Of a stretch of 64,000 bases of DNA, positions 24,284 to 33,395 are shown in pieces. Location: assembly GCF_023242315.1 (NCBI RefSeq), contig NZ_JALLIY010000016.1, forward strand, positions 124,001 through 188,000. Direction: 5' to 3'. A program made the position numbers and the translations under genes. Numbering within the stretch: the stretch's first letter is position 1; each line of letters starts with the position of its first letter. The DNA is from Pseudomonas sp. MWU13-2105 (GTDB lineage: Bacteria; Pseudomonadota; Gammaproteobacteria; Pseudomonadales; Pseudomonadaceae). The notes beneath the pieces are model-generated. The model did no database searches. It was not told where the DNA came from and saw only the letters and a program-made list of their open reading frames with translations.

Positions 24284-25684
24284 ATGAATCAAATTGAACA
24301 TGTCGTCGTTGTCATGCTGGAAAACCGCTCGCTGGATACGATGCTCGGCTGGCTCTACCCAAATGACCGCCCACCGGCGCATGTCTTGCCGGCGACCAGC
24401 GCCGCTCAATTTGACGGCCTGCAACCTGACATGTTCAACCCCTGCTCGAACTCCACGCCTGCGCGTCATGTTGCAGTGACTCCGCAGGCCAGCAGTTTTC
24501 AGGTTCCAGATCCCGACCCGCAGGAAACCTTTGCCAACGTCACCTACCAGTTGTTCAGAGACGGTTCAGTCAGCGCCGACAATACGCCGCCGATGGGTTT
24601 TGTCGACAATTACGCCACCACGAAAACCGCCAACCCCGATCAGATCATGCAGTGCTACAGCCCGGCGCAGCTGCCGGTATTGGCCGAGTTGGCACGCGCT
24701 TATGCGGTTTCCGATGCCTGGTTCGCCTCCGTGCCCAGCCAGACCTGGCCTAACCGCGCCTTTGCTCACGCCGGGACGTCCAATGGCAATGTGGACAACG
24801 GCACGCCTCCTGACCCATTCGCCTGGGATGTGCCGACCATCTTCAATGTCCTGGGATCGATCGGATGCAGTTGGGGCGTCTACAGCAATACCATCCTGAC
24901 CCCCTCGCTGACCCGGACGATGTTCCCGAAATTGTGGGACCCCATGCTGAGTCCCCACTTCAGAGGTTTTTCCGCGTTTCTGGATGCGTGCCAGACCAAC
25001 TCGCTGCCACGCTATTCGTTTATCGAGCCCAGCTTTCTGGTCGACCCTAACGACCAGCATCCCCCTCACGATGTTCAAGCGGGTGAAGCCTTTCTGTATT
25101 CAATCTGGAACGCCGTCAGTACGTCGAAGGGCTGGAACCAGACCTTGCTCATCATCACATACGATGAGCACGGTGGTTGTTTCGACCATGTCACCCCGCC
25201 ATTCAATGCAGCGCCACCTGATCAGGCCCGCCCGCTCGACGGCAGTGGCTTCGACTTCACGCGTTTTGGCGTACGCGTGCCAGCAGTGGTGATCTCACCC
25301 TATATCCGGGCCGGTACGGTATTCAGATCGGACACCCCGAATGCACCGTACGATCACACCAGCATTCTGGCCACCTTGCGCGACTGGATCGGCATCCCGG
25401 CACAAGAGATGCTCACCAGCAAGCGGATCGCGAATGCGCCGACGCTCAATCAATTGCTCACCCTGAGTACACCTCGGGTTGATTTACCCTCCATACCGGC
25501 GCCGACGGTCAACACCTTCGCGCAGCCATCGCTGGCTGTGGCACTCAACGACCTTCAAAAAAGCCTGATCACCGGTTCCGCAAAACGCTTCGGGCTCGAC
25601 CCGGCAGCGACACTGCAGACGGTTGCTACTCGACAAAATGCCGTTGATTTCTTCACAAGACGGATCACTCACGCACATTCTTAG
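24284..25684 (+). CDS. Phospholipase C / acid phosphatase-family phosphoesterase without signal peptide
   Basis: 466 residues of the alkaline phosphatase-like phosphoesterase family (PlcC/AcpA). The N-terminus VVVMLENRSLDTMLGWLY carries the metal-binding Glu-Asn, PNRAFAHAGTSNG follows, and ITYDEHGGCFDHVTPP holds the metal Asp/Glu/His. Unlike secreted Pseudomonas phospholipases C it starts directly at the catalytic core with no Tat or Sec signal, so it is probably cytoplasmic or exported by another route. ATG 24284 is used; GTG 24275 is also possible. The C-terminus LNDLQKSLITGSAKRFGLDP is a family-typical tail. Confidence 0.85.
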   Translation: MNQIEHVVVVMLENRSLDTMLGWLYPNDRPPAHVLPATSAAQFDGLQPDMFNPCSNSTPARHVAVTPQASSFQVPDPDPQETFANVTYQLFRDGSVSADNTPPMGFVDNYATTKTANPDQIMQCYSPAQLPVLAELARAYAVSDAWFASVPSQTWPNRAFAHAGTSNGNVDNGTPPDPFAWDVPTIFNVLGSIGCSWGVYSNTILTPSLTRTMFPKLWDPMLSPHFRGFSAFLDACQTNSLPRYSFIEPSFLVDPNDQHPPHDVQAGEAFLYSIWNAVSTSKGWNQTLLIITYDEHGGCFDHVTPPFNAAPPDQARPLDGSGFDFTRFGVRVPAVVISPYIRAGTVFRSDTPNAPYDHTSILATLRDWIGIPAQEMLTSKRIANAPTLNQLLTLSTPRVDLPSIPAPTVNTFAQPSLAVALNDLQKSLITGSAKRFGLDPAATLQTVATRQNAVDFFTRRITHAHS

Positions 25685-25839
25685 AGCGACCAATGGGCTC
25701 GGTGCCGGATGGGCAAGCCGTCAATGGCGGCGGTTGACAGGGCTCTGATATTTGAACGGGAAGCAGTGCTTCCCGTTCCGCTGGAGGCATGCCTGCGACA
25801 GCGCATGATCTTCGCAGGTTGACCCGGCCACAGCCACGC

Positions 25840-26625
25840 TCAAAACACCAACTTGTACCCGATGGAAAACAGCATGACCGCCAGGAACGGCCGCAGGACA
25901 CCATCGGGCACTCGTCCCGCCAGATGGCTGCCGATATAGATCCCCGGCAGCGAACCCATCAGCAGGAAGCCCAGCAGCTCCCAGTTCATATTGCCCATGC
26001 TCGCGTGCCCCAGGCCGGCAACCAGGGTCAGCGGCACCGCGTGGGCGATTTCCGTACCCACCAGGCGCCGGGTCGGCAGGAACGGATAGAGGATAAACAA
26101 GGCCACCGTGCCCAAGGCACCGGCGCCGATGGAGGTCAGGGCGACCATGGTACCGAGGGTCAGGCCGGTCACTAGCGTCAGCCCGTTCAACTTCGAGTCA
26201 CTGATCTGCGCATGATCGACACCACGTCGATGAGCAAACGCCAGCAACTTGTTCTTGAACAGCACCGCCAGTGCTGTCAGCAACAGTACAAAACCCAGCG
26301 ACTGCTTGATGACGCTGTTCAAGGCTTCAGGCGCGGTGTGCAAGCTGCTCAGGAACCACAAGGTCAACAACACCGCCGGTACGCTGCCCAGGGTCAGCCA
26401 GCCGGTAATCTTCCAGTCGATATTGTCGTTCTTCCGGTGGACCAGAACGCCGCCGGACTTGGTGATCGCGGCGTAGAGCAGGTCGGTGCCCACGGCCGTG
26501 GCCGGGTTGATACCGAACCACAGCAGGATCGGCGTCATCAACGAGCCGCCACCGACGCCGGTCATCCCGACAATAAAACCGACCACCAGGCCTGCAACGA
26601 CAAACCCGAAATTACCGACATCCAT
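25840..26625 (-). CDS. TauE/SafE-family sulfite/sulfonate-type permease
   Basis: 261 residues with about eight hydrophobic helices in two repeats. The first contains GFIVGMTGVGGGSLMTPIL and the second VALTSIGAGALGTVALF, the paired Gly-rich motifs of the TSUP family that exports sulfite, sulfoacetate or other organosulfur anions. It is a single gene. In the leader, two CTAACGTTAT direct repeats flank an AT-rich -10-like stretch. Substrate not assignable. Confidence 0.9.
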   Translation of the reverse strand: MDVGNFGFVVAGLVVGFIVGMTGVGGGSLMTPILLWFGINPATAVGTDLLYAAITKSGGVLVHRKNDNIDWKITGWLTLGSVPAVLLTLWFLSSLHTAPEALNSVIKQSLGFVLLLTALAVLFKNKLLAFAHRRGVDHAQISDSKLNGLTLVTGLTLGTMVALTSIGAGALGTVALFILYPFLPTRRLVGTEIAHAVPLTLVAGLGHASMGNMNWELLGFLLMGSLPGIYIGSHLAGRVPDGVLRPFLAVMLFSIGYKLVF

Positions 26626-26681
26626 TAGCTAGCCCTGTGAATTCAGCGCGACCACAAAAAATCTGGCGGGCAGCATAGCGG

Positions 26682-26722
26682 CTAACGTTATGACTCTTTA
26701 TATAAATATAATCTAACGTTAT
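26682..26722. promoter_or_regulatory. Direct-repeat operator candidate upstream of the TauE/SafE gene
   Basis: CTAACGTTAT occurs at 26682-26691 and 26713-26722, 31 bp apart. Each contains the palindrome TAACGTTA. The very AT-rich sequence between them is a likely promoter core for the leftward gene. Confidence 0.5.
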
Positions 26723-26782
26723 AACCATCGTGCCATGCGAACGGTGTGGATCACCCATACAGATGGGTGCAGAGGCATTCCG

Positions 26783-27178
26783 TCAGCGTCCCGGCTGCCA
26801 CTCCGAATGCTCGATCACGCCCTCATAACGCAGCCAGGGCACATCATGGGATACCCAGATGTGATGCTCGGCCACTACGCCCGGATCGTCATCCAGGGTT
26901 GCGACACGCACAATCACCACGGGCAGGTGCAGCCTTTCGGCCATCAGATGCGAGCCGCACCGCGAACAGAAATAGCGTAGCTTGCCTGGCGAGGATTCAT
27001 AGGCGGTCAATGCGTCCTGGCCCTTGAGCCAGCGAAAATACTCGCGTTTGACCCCGGCAGTGGTGGTAAACGCCGCCGCGTGGGTCTTGCGACAGGTACG
27101 ACAATGACAATGCCCGATCGGCATATCGATAGCGTCGACTTCATACTCGACGGTCCCACACGCACAACTGCCCTTCAT
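26783..27178 (-). CDS. GFA-fold (glutathione-dependent formaldehyde-activating-like) zinc protein
   Basis: 131 residues. Zinc cysteines are at C5/C7 (SCACGTVEYEV), C24/C26/C29 (HCHCRTC) and C71/C74 (CSRCG), the full GFA set. Despite the name, most members are not proven formaldehyde enzymes; they bind zinc and probably glutathione-type adducts. It is leftward, 71 bp downstream of the methyltransferase gene at 27250-28020, with which it could be cotranscribed. Confidence 0.88.
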   Translation of the reverse strand: MKGSCACGTVEYEVDAIDMPIGHCHCRTCRKTHAAAFTTTAGVKREYFRWLKGQDALTAYESSPGKLRYFCSRCGSHLMAERLHLPVVIVRVATLDDDPGVVAEHHIWVSHDVPWLRYEGVIEHSEWQPGR

Positions 27179-27249
27179 ACCCGCTCCCTGACCATGACCT
27201 GCGACAAGACACGATCCTAACCAGCGGGCATCAAGCTGGCCAGCCGGTA

Positions 27250-28020
27250 TCAGTCCAGGCGCATGCAGCGATAGGCTTCGGTCCGGTAAGGAAAGGCAAT
27301 GGTCGCTTGGCCGCGCAAGGCCGGATGGGTGTTGATCAAGGCATGCAGTTGCTCGGTGACCCGTGCCTTTTCCGCCGGGGGCAGTGCCGCGATGAAGCTG
27401 ACCGATAGAAAGCGGTCGATGATGACTTCCTCGGGCGTGCCCACATGGCTGTACTCAAAGCAACTCAGCTCCGGCACCGAGAAGTAGTCACCGTTGAATG
27501 GCTTGCGCCAGGCCCCGGTGTGAAAACGCGGGGTATCGCCCTCGTAAGGGGTAATGATCCGGGTAATGGCCGCCACCCAGTCAACCGACTCGTCACGCAC
27601 ATTCCACACCAGTCCAAGCCGTCCGCCCGGCTTGAGCACCCGGTGAATCTCGGCGAGCGCCGCTTCATGGGCAAACCAGTGAAACGCCTGGGCACACAGC
27701 AGCGCATCGCCAATCTCGGAGGCCAATGGTATTGCCTCGGCAGTCCCGGACAGCGCCCGAACCGCCGGCAGGCGTGCGACCAACTCAGCCCGCATCGCCT
27801 CGACCGGCTCGATGGCCGTCACCGTGGCGCCGGTTGTCGCCAACAGCCGGGTGAACTTGCCAGTACCGGCCCCCAGGTCGACAACCTGCGCGCCCGGCCC
27901 GATAGCCAGGCTGTCACGCAACCACGACAGCAGCTCGGCCGGATAGTCAGGACGCCCGTGGGCATAGGTCTTGGCTTCGGCGCTGAAGCCAACTTGTGCT
28001 GCCTGGTGAACGCCTGACAT
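27250..28020 (-). CDS. Class I SAM-dependent methyltransferase (UbiE/type 11 fold)
   Basis: 256 residues. Motif I is VVDLGAGTGKFTRLLATTG with AIEPVEAMR for the acidic residue, then the type 11 post-motif AQAFHWFAHEAALAEIHRVLKPGGRLGLVWN. ATG 28020 is preferred to 28026 because AGAGG is eight bases upstream. Substrate unknown; related proteins are annotated only as methyltransferases. It follows the DUF4174 gene by 45 bp and may be in one leftward operon with it and the GFA gene. Confidence 0.88.
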   Translation of the reverse strand: MSGVHQAAQVGFSAEAKTYAHGRPDYPAELLSWLRDSLAIGPGAQVVDLGAGTGKFTRLLATTGATVTAIEPVEAMRAELVARLPAVRALSGTAEAIPLASEIGDALLCAQAFHWFAHEAALAEIHRVLKPGGRLGLVWNVRDESVDWVAAITRIITPYEGDTPRFHTGAWRKPFNGDYFSVPELSCFEYSHVGTPEEVIIDRFLSVSFIAALPPAEKARVTEQLHALINTHPALRGQATIAFPYRTEAYRCMRLD

Positions 28021-28065
28021 GACCATGACCTCTGATGAATGGATTCCGATGAATACTACCGTGCC

Positions 28066-28626
28066 TCAGTCTTCCAGATCCTTGGGCGGTGCTGCCGGTT
28101 TGTCGGCCTTCCCGGCCTTGGCACCTTTCGCCCCCTTCGCCGGCTTGGCTTCCGCTGCCGGCGGTGGCGTAGGCGCAACGGCGGCCTTCTCCGCGGCCGG
28201 CAAGGCATCGACCGCACTGAACACGTCCTTGAGCGCAATCGGCCCGTCGTGTTCGAGGATCTTCTGCTCGCCGTCCTTGCCGACCAGGATCACCGTGGAC
28301 TTGCCCTCCGGTGTGACCCCCAGCTTGAGCCCGCGGATCAGCGCCATGGTGGCCGGTTGTTCCATCCATTTGCCCGCACGCTTGCCGACCGTCTGCGCCA
28401 CCTCGTAGAGCACCAGTTGACGTTCGTCGATGTCCTTCTTGTTGGCCGGGTCATCGATCGCCTTCTTCAGGCTGACCAATGTAGGATCCGCCGTACTCGG
28501 CGCAATCACGATCAACGGACGGTTTTTCCCCAGATCCTGGGCCAGCGGAGACAGCTCATCGGCCGCCCAGGCGGGACTTGCCGCAACGATGGACAGTACA
28601 GCGAGGGTCAAAGACCGGATGAACAT
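28066..28626 (-). CDS. Exported DUF4174 protein with an alanine/lysine-rich tail
   Basis: 186 residues. AAGGAGG upstream of ATG 28626 sets the start, opening a signal peptide (SLTLAVLSIVAASPAWA-AD). The domain contains LGKNRPLIVIAPSTADPTL and STVILVGKDGEQKIL, the thioredoxin-like beta pattern of DUF4174 proteins. From about residue 150 the chain is low-complexity, with repeated KGAKGAK/AGKADK units, probably unfolded in the periplasm. It has no known activity. Confidence 0.82.
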   Translation of the reverse strand: MFIRSLTLAVLSIVAASPAWAADELSPLAQDLGKNRPLIVIAPSTADPTLVSLKKAIDDPANKKDIDERQLVLYEVAQTVGKRAGKWMEQPATMALIRGLKLGVTPEGKSTVILVGKDGEQKILEHDGPIALKDVFSAVDALPAAEKAAVAPTPPPAAEAKPAKGAKGAKAGKADKPAAPPKDLED

Positions 28627-28695
28627 ACACACCTCCTTCGGATATTCATGGGGTAATGATTGCGCATCGCTGGAAAAGGTCCACACGCAACGCAG

Positions 28696-29598
28696 TTATT
28701 TTTCGAAATTCAAGTAACTTAGTCTTTCCTCCAGCAACACATCAAACAATGCCTGGGCCGCCGCCGACAGCTCATGACCAGGTTTGGTCAACACGCCAAT
28801 GGCCCGTTCGACCACCGGATCGCGCAAAGTAATGCAGCGCGCCCCCAGCTCGCGCATCTGTCCGACGCACAATGCCGGCACCGCACTCACCCCCAGCCCG
28901 CTGGCGACCATGCGCCCCACCGTGGCCAGTTGATGACTCTCGAACTCCACCGGCAAACTCATGTTCCGTGCCCGCAGATGTTCCTCCAGCATCACCCGCA
29001 CGGTGGACGGGCGCTGCAAGGTAATGAAGGGTTGCGTGAGCAAGGTCGGCCAATCGATCTCCGCCAGATCGACCCAGGGCGAATCGGCCGGCACCACGGC
29101 GACGAAACGGTCGATATACAGCGGCGTGAAAGCCAGCGACGAGCCCTGCGGCGGTTCGAAAGCCACGCCCAGCTCCACCTGGCCATCCCGCACCATCTCC
29201 AGGACCTGCTCGTTGATCACATCGTTGACCGTGACGTTGACCTGGGGATAGCGTGCACGAAAGGTCTTGAGGATCGGTGGCAGCAGGTTACCGGCGAATG
29301 ACGGCATGGCGGCCAAGGTCACGCGCCCACGCTGCAAGGTGAAACGCTGGCGCAGTTCGTCCTCGGCATTGTCCCAATCGGCGATCAGACGCCGGGCCAG
29401 GGGCACCAGGACCTCGCCTTCCGGGGTCAGCGCGACATTGCGGGTATTGCGGCTGAACAGCCGTCCGCCCAGACCTTCTTCGAGGGCCTTGATGGTCAGG
29501 CTCAGGGCCGATTGCGACAAATACAGACGCTCGCCCGCCACGGCAAAGCTCAGGCTCTGGGCAACGGCAAGAAAGGCCCTAAGCTGTTTAACGGTCAT
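28696..29598 (-). CDS. dhcR: LysR-family regulator of the dhcAB-atoB genes (DhcR-like)
   Basis: 300 residues. The N-terminal winged helix (MTVKQLRAFLAVAQSLSFAV, LYLSQSALSLTIKALEEGLG) is followed by the two-lobed effector domain. It diverges from dhcA, the arrangement of P. aeruginosa PA1998-PA2001, which supports the symbol. ATG 29598 is used. An ATG at 29628 would leave only two bases between the start codon and the TTGAT/ATCAA palindrome at 29631-29644, so it is less likely. The inducer is expected to be a carnitine or acetoacetate catabolite, by analogy. Confidence 0.85.
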   Translation of the reverse strand: MTVKQLRAFLAVAQSLSFAVAGERLYLSQSALSLTIKALEEGLGGRLFSRNTRNVALTPEGEVLVPLARRLIADWDNAEDELRQRFTLQRGRVTLAAMPSFAGNLLPPILKTFRARYPQVNVTVNDVINEQVLEMVRDGQVELGVAFEPPQGSSLAFTPLYIDRFVAVVPADSPWVDLAEIDWPTLLTQPFITLQRPSTVRVMLEEHLRARNMSLPVEFESHQLATVGRMVASGLGVSAVPALCVGQMRELGARCITLRDPVVERAIGVLTKPGHELSAAAQALFDVLLEERLSYLNFEK

Positions 29599-29630
29599 GG
29601 ACGAGGTCTCGACTGAGGAAAAAATCATTC

Positions 29631-29644
29631 TTGATCTTTATCAA
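29631..29644. promoter_or_regulatory. LysR-type binding site candidate in the dhcR-dhcA gap
   Basis: TTGAT-4-ATCAA, a perfect 5-bp dyad fitting the T-N11-A LysR consensus, between the divergent genes and near the dhcR side. This is where LysR proteins usually bind to repress themselves and activate the target. Confidence 0.55.
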
Positions 29645-29739
29645 TCAATCGACCTTAAAAATCAACTTAACAAATATATCTTCCGGAGCAACACTCACCT
29701 CCAACGGCGAGTCCGACAAACAACAAGAGGATGGTGCAT

Positions 29740-30438
29740 ATGGCAGGTTTCGATAAACGCGTGTCTTCCTATGAAGAAGCCCTGGCCGGGCTCGAGGATG
29801 GCATGACAGTCCTGAGTGGTGGCTTCGGCCTGTGCGGTATCCCCGAAAACCTGATCGCCGAGATCAAGCGCAAGGGCACCCGCGACCTGACCGTGGTTTC
29901 CAACAACTGCGGCGTCGACGGCTTCGGTCTCGGCGTGCTGCTGGAAGACCGGCAGATTCGCAAGGTGGTCGCCTCCTATGTCGGCGAAAACGCTCTTTTC
30001 GAGAAACAACTGCTCAGCGGTGAAATCGAGGTGGTCCTGACCCCGCAAGGCACCCTGGCCGAGAAAATGCGCGCCGGCGGCGCCGGTATCCCGGCCTTCT
30101 TCACTGCCACCGGGGTCGGCACCCCGGTCGCCGACGGCAAGGAAACCCGTGAGTTCAATGGCCGTCCGTACCTGATGGAAGAGTCCATCACCGGCGACTT
30201 CGCCATCGTCAAGGGCTGGAAAGCCGACCACTTCGGCAACGTTATCTACCGCCACACCGCACAGAACTTCAACCCGCTGGCCGCCACCGCCGGCAAGATC
30301 ACCGTGGTCGAAGTCGAGGAAATCGTCGAACCCGGCGAGCTGGAGCCATCGCAGATCCACACCCCGGGCATCTACGTCGACCGGGTCATCTGCGGCACGT
30401 TCGAGAAACGCATCGAACAGCGCACCGTGCGCAAGTGA
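29740..30438 (+). CDS. dhcA: 3-oxoacid CoA-transferase subunit A
   Basis: 232 residues. SGGFGLCGIPENLI and SNNCGVDGFGLGVLL are diagnostic of the alpha subunit of succinyl-CoA:3-ketoacid CoA-transferases; TPQGTLAEKMRAGGAGIPAF is also present. With subunit B it moves CoA between succinyl- or acetyl-CoA and acetoacetate or 3-dehydrocarnitine. ATG 29740 lies 9 bases after AGAGG. The in-frame ATG at 29731 has no room for a ribosome site. It is the first gene of the dhcA-dhcB-atoB operon, 37 bp before dhcB. Confidence 0.92.
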   Translation: MAGFDKRVSSYEEALAGLEDGMTVLSGGFGLCGIPENLIAEIKRKGTRDLTVVSNNCGVDGFGLGVLLEDRQIRKVVASYVGENALFEKQLLSGEIEVVLTPQGTLAEKMRAGGAGIPAFFTATGVGTPVADGKETREFNGRPYLMEESITGDFAIVKGWKADHFGNVIYRHTAQNFNPLAATAGKITVVEVEEIVEPGELEPSQIHTPGIYVDRVICGTFEKRIEQRTVRK

Positions 30439-30475
30439 TCCCCGGCCCTTCCCTCGACTAACGGAGAACAAGAAC

Positions 30476-31135
30476 ATGGCACTATCCCGCGAACAAATGG
30501 CCCAGCGCGTCGCCCGCGAAATGCAGGACGGCTACTACGTGAACCTGGGCATCGGCATTCCGACCCTGGTCGCCAACTACATCCCCGCCGGCATGGAAGT
30601 CATGCTGCAATCGGAAAACGGCCTGCTCGGCATGGGCGCCTTTCCTACCGATGCTGAAGTCGACGCTGATATGATCAACGCCGGTAAACAAACAGTCACC
30701 GCCCGTATCGGCGCGTCGATTTTTTCCTCCGCCGAGTCCTTCGCGATGATTCGCGGCGGCCATATCGACCTGACGGTGCTCGGCGCCTTTGAAGTCGACG
30801 TCGAGGGCAACATCGCCTCCTGGATGATCCCCGGCAAGCTGGTCAAGGGCATGGGCGGCGCCATGGACCTGGTGGCCGGCGCGGAGAACATCATCGTCAC
30901 CATGACCCATGCGTCCAAGGACGGCGAGTCGAAGCTGCTGTCGCGCTGCAGCCTGCCGCTGACCGGCGCGCGCTGCATCAAGCGCGTGTTGACTGACCTG
31001 GCCTATCTGGAAATCGAGAACGGCGCGTTCATTCTCAAGGAGCGCGCGCCAGGGGTCAGCGTCGAAGAGATTGTCAGCAAGACCGCGGGTAAACTGATCG
31101 TTCCCGAGCACGTGCCTGAAATGCAGTTTTCCTGA
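30476..31135 (+). CDS. dhcB: 3-oxoacid CoA-transferase subunit B
   Basis: 219 residues. The catalytic glutamate is E47 in QSENGLLGMG, forming the glutamyl-CoA thioester. NLGIGIPTLV and GGHIDLTVLGAFEVD are subunit B signatures. ACGGAGAACAAGAAC precedes ATG 30476. It forms the active hetero-oligomer with dhcA, and the stop is 14 bp before the atoB start, so the three are cotranscribed. The dehydrocarnitine role is by analogy to P. aeruginosa; acetoacetate is the alternative. Confidence 0.92.
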   Translation: MALSREQMAQRVAREMQDGYYVNLGIGIPTLVANYIPAGMEVMLQSENGLLGMGAFPTDAEVDADMINAGKQTVTARIGASIFSSAESFAMIRGGHIDLTVLGAFEVDVEGNIASWMIPGKLVKGMGGAMDLVAGAENIIVTMTHASKDGESKLLSRCSLPLTGARCIKRVLTDLAYLEIENGAFILKERAPGVSVEEIVSKTAGKLIVPEHVPEMQFS

Positions 31136-31149
31136 TGAGGAATGAAGCG

Positions 31150-32328
31150 ATGCAAGATGTAGTGATTGTGGCCGCCACCCGTACCGCGGTAGGCAGTTTC
31201 CAGGGTTCGCTGGCCAATATCTCCGCCGTCGACCTGGGTGCCGCGGTGATCCGCCAGTTGCTGGAACAGACCGGCCTGGACGGCGCACTGGTCGATGAAG
31301 TGATCATGGGCCAGGTACTCACCGCCGGTGCCGGGCAGAACCCCGCGCGCCAGGCCGCGATCAAGGCCGGCCTGCCCCACGCCGTGCCGGCCATGACCCT
31401 GAACAAGGTCTGCGGTTCGGGTCTCAAGGCCCTGCACCTGGCGACCCAGGCCATTCGTTGCGGCGATGCCGAGGTGATCATCGCCGGTGGCCAGGAGAAC
31501 ATGAGCCTGTCCAACTACGTGATGCCCGGTGCCCGCACCGGTCTGCGCATGGGCCACGCGCAGATCGTCGACACCATGATCAGCGACGGCCTGTGGGATG
31601 CGTTCAACGACTACCACATGGGCATCACCGCCGAGAACCTGGTGACCAAGTACGACATCAGCCGTGAAGCACAGGATGCGTTTGCCGCCGCCTCCCAGCA
31701 GAAAGCCGTTGCCGCCATTGAAGCCGGGCGTTTCGTCGACGAGATCACCCCGATCCTGATTCCCCAGCGCAAGGGCGACCCGGTGGCCTTCGCCACCGAC
31801 GAACAACCGCGCGCCGGGACCACCGCCGAGTCGCTGGGCAAGCTCAAGCCGGCGTTCAAGAAGGACGGTACGGTCACCGCCGGCAACGCTTCGTCGCTGA
31901 ACGACGGCGCCGCCGCCGTGATCCTGATGAGTGCCGCCAAGGCCAAGGCCCTCGGCCTGCCGGTGCTGGCGAAGATCGCCGCGTATGCCAACGCGGGCGT
32001 CGACCCGGCGATCATGGGTATCGGCCCGGTCAGTGCGACTCGTCGTTGCCTGGACAAGGCTGGTTGGTCCCTCGACCAGTTGGACCTGATCGAAGCCAAC
32101 GAAGCCTTTGCCGCCCAGGCCTTGTCGGTGGGCAAGGAACTGGGTTGGGACGCGGCCAAGGTCAACGTCAATGGCGGTGCGATTGCCCTCGGTCACCCGA
32201 TCGGGGCCTCGGGTTGCCGGGTGCTGGTGACGCTGTTGCATGAAATGCTCAAGCGCGATGCGAAAAAAGGCCTGGCGACCTTGTGCATCGGCGGCGGCCA
32301 AGGCGTGGCGCTGGCGATCGAGCGCTAG
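31150..32328 (+). CDS. atoB: Acetyl-CoA acetyltransferase
   Basis: 392 residues, standard thiolase length. The acyl-carrying cysteine is C88 (NKVCGSGLKAL). NEAFAAQ, GHPIGASG and the C-terminal CIGGGQG complete the active site. It splits acetoacetyl-CoA to two acetyl-CoA, finishing the dhcAB pathway. ATG 31150 is used because GAGGA lies eight bases upstream; ATG 31135 overlaps the dhcB stop but has no ribosome site. A REP element follows 34 bp after the stop. Confidence 0.93.
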   Translation: MQDVVIVAATRTAVGSFQGSLANISAVDLGAAVIRQLLEQTGLDGALVDEVIMGQVLTAGAGQNPARQAAIKAGLPHAVPAMTLNKVCGSGLKALHLATQAIRCGDAEVIIAGGQENMSLSNYVMPGARTGLRMGHAQIVDTMISDGLWDAFNDYHMGITAENLVTKYDISREAQDAFAAASQQKAVAAIEAGRFVDEITPILIPQRKGDPVAFATDEQPRAGTTAESLGKLKPAFKKDGTVTAGNASSLNDGAAAVILMSAAKAKALGLPVLAKIAAYANAGVDPAIMGIGPVSATRRCLDKAGWSLDQLDLIEANEAFAAQALSVGKELGWDAAKVNVNGGAIALGHPIGASGCRVLVTLLHEMLKRDAKKGLATLCIGGGQGVALAIER

Positions 32329-32361
32329 TTCCCGACAAAGCCGGTGATGGCGGTGAATCTT

Positions 32362-32388
32362 ACATCGCCATCGCCGGCAAGCCGGCCA
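32362..32388. repeat. Single REP element
   Basis: CATCGCCATCGCCGGCAAGCCGGC, the GC-rich imperfect palindrome scattered between Pseudomonas genes. It is unpaired here and lies between atoB and the DJ-1-like gene. Confidence 0.75.
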
Positions 32389-32549
32389 CAATCTCTGTGC
32401 CGAACCGAAAGTCTGCATGCAACCGGAAACCTGTGGGAGCACACCGTGTTGCAACATATCCTACAGGCTTCATAGCGTTATCCGGCACGGCCAGGTAACG
32501 ATCCTGCTGCTATCCTCGATCTTTACCCCGTAGAAATCGAGCCGCCCGC

Positions 32550-33308
32550 ATGATCCTTGTCCTGCTCCCCCACTCTGACTACGACCCCACCGAAAGCAGC
32601 GTGCCCTGGCAGGCCATGCGTCGGGCCGGGATTGAGGTGCGCTTTGCCACCCCCTTGGGCGTCCCGGCCTACGCCGATCCGCGTCTGGTGGAGCAAGGCT
32701 TCGGCCTGCTGAATCCCATGCTGATGACCCGCGACAGCGATTTGCAAAGCTACAAGACGATGATTGCCGACGAACACTTCCGCCAACCGCTGGCCTACGC
32801 CGATGTCGACCCCGGGCAATTCGAAGGCTTGCTCGTACCAGGCGGACATGCCGAAGGCATGCGCAGCCTGCTGGAGTCCGACGAGGCCAAGCGCATCGTC
32901 CTGCACTTCTTCAAAACCGGCAAACCGGTCGCCTCGGTGTGCCACGGCCCGCTGCTACTGGCCCGCACCCTCGACCCCGACAACGGGCGCTCGGTGCTCC
33001 ACGGGCGCAAGGTCACCGCGCTACTGTCCACCACCATGGAACTGGCCGCCTGGCTGATCACCGCACCATGGCTCGGCCGTTACTACCGGACTTATCCGCG
33101 AACCGTCGAGTCCGAGATCAAGGCGGCACTGGCCAGTCCAAAAGACTTCTCCCAGGGCCCACCCGCGCTGCTGCGCGATTCCGCGGCCAAGCCGGGCCGT
33201 GGCTTCGTGGTCCGCGACGGCAACCTGCTGACCGCGCGCTGGCCGGGGGATTGCCATCGCCTGGCGGCCGAGTGGATCAAGCTGCTGAGATCCGCACAAG
33301 CCGCGTAG
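32550..33308 (+). CDS. DJ-1/PfpI family protein (larger form)
   Basis: 252 residues. The nucleophile elbow is SVCHGPLLLA with C131, and VPGGHAEGM precedes it. E17 in SSVPW might help tune the cysteine. An insertion with RYYRTYPRTVE follows the elbow. Longer members of this kind are annotated as type 1 glutamine amidotransferase-domain proteins; deglycase or hydrolase function is unproven. It is followed 87 bp later by the convergent AraC gene. Confidence 0.85.
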   Translation: MILVLLPHSDYDPTESSVPWQAMRRAGIEVRFATPLGVPAYADPRLVEQGFGLLNPMLMTRDSDLQSYKTMIADEHFRQPLAYADVDPGQFEGLLVPGGHAEGMRSLLESDEAKRIVLHFFKTGKPVASVCHGPLLLARTLDPDNGRSVLHGRKVTALLSTTMELAAWLITAPWLGRYYRTYPRTVESEIKAALASPKDFSQGPPALLRDSAAKPGRGFVVRDGNLLTARWPGDCHRLAAEWIKLLRSAQAA

Positions 33309-33395
33309 AAGCCAATTGGCCGGCGCTGACTGTCAGCTCAAGCCAGCCGGGTTGCAGAACAGCGATGGATGAAACGAAGGTTATAGCTGAATCCA

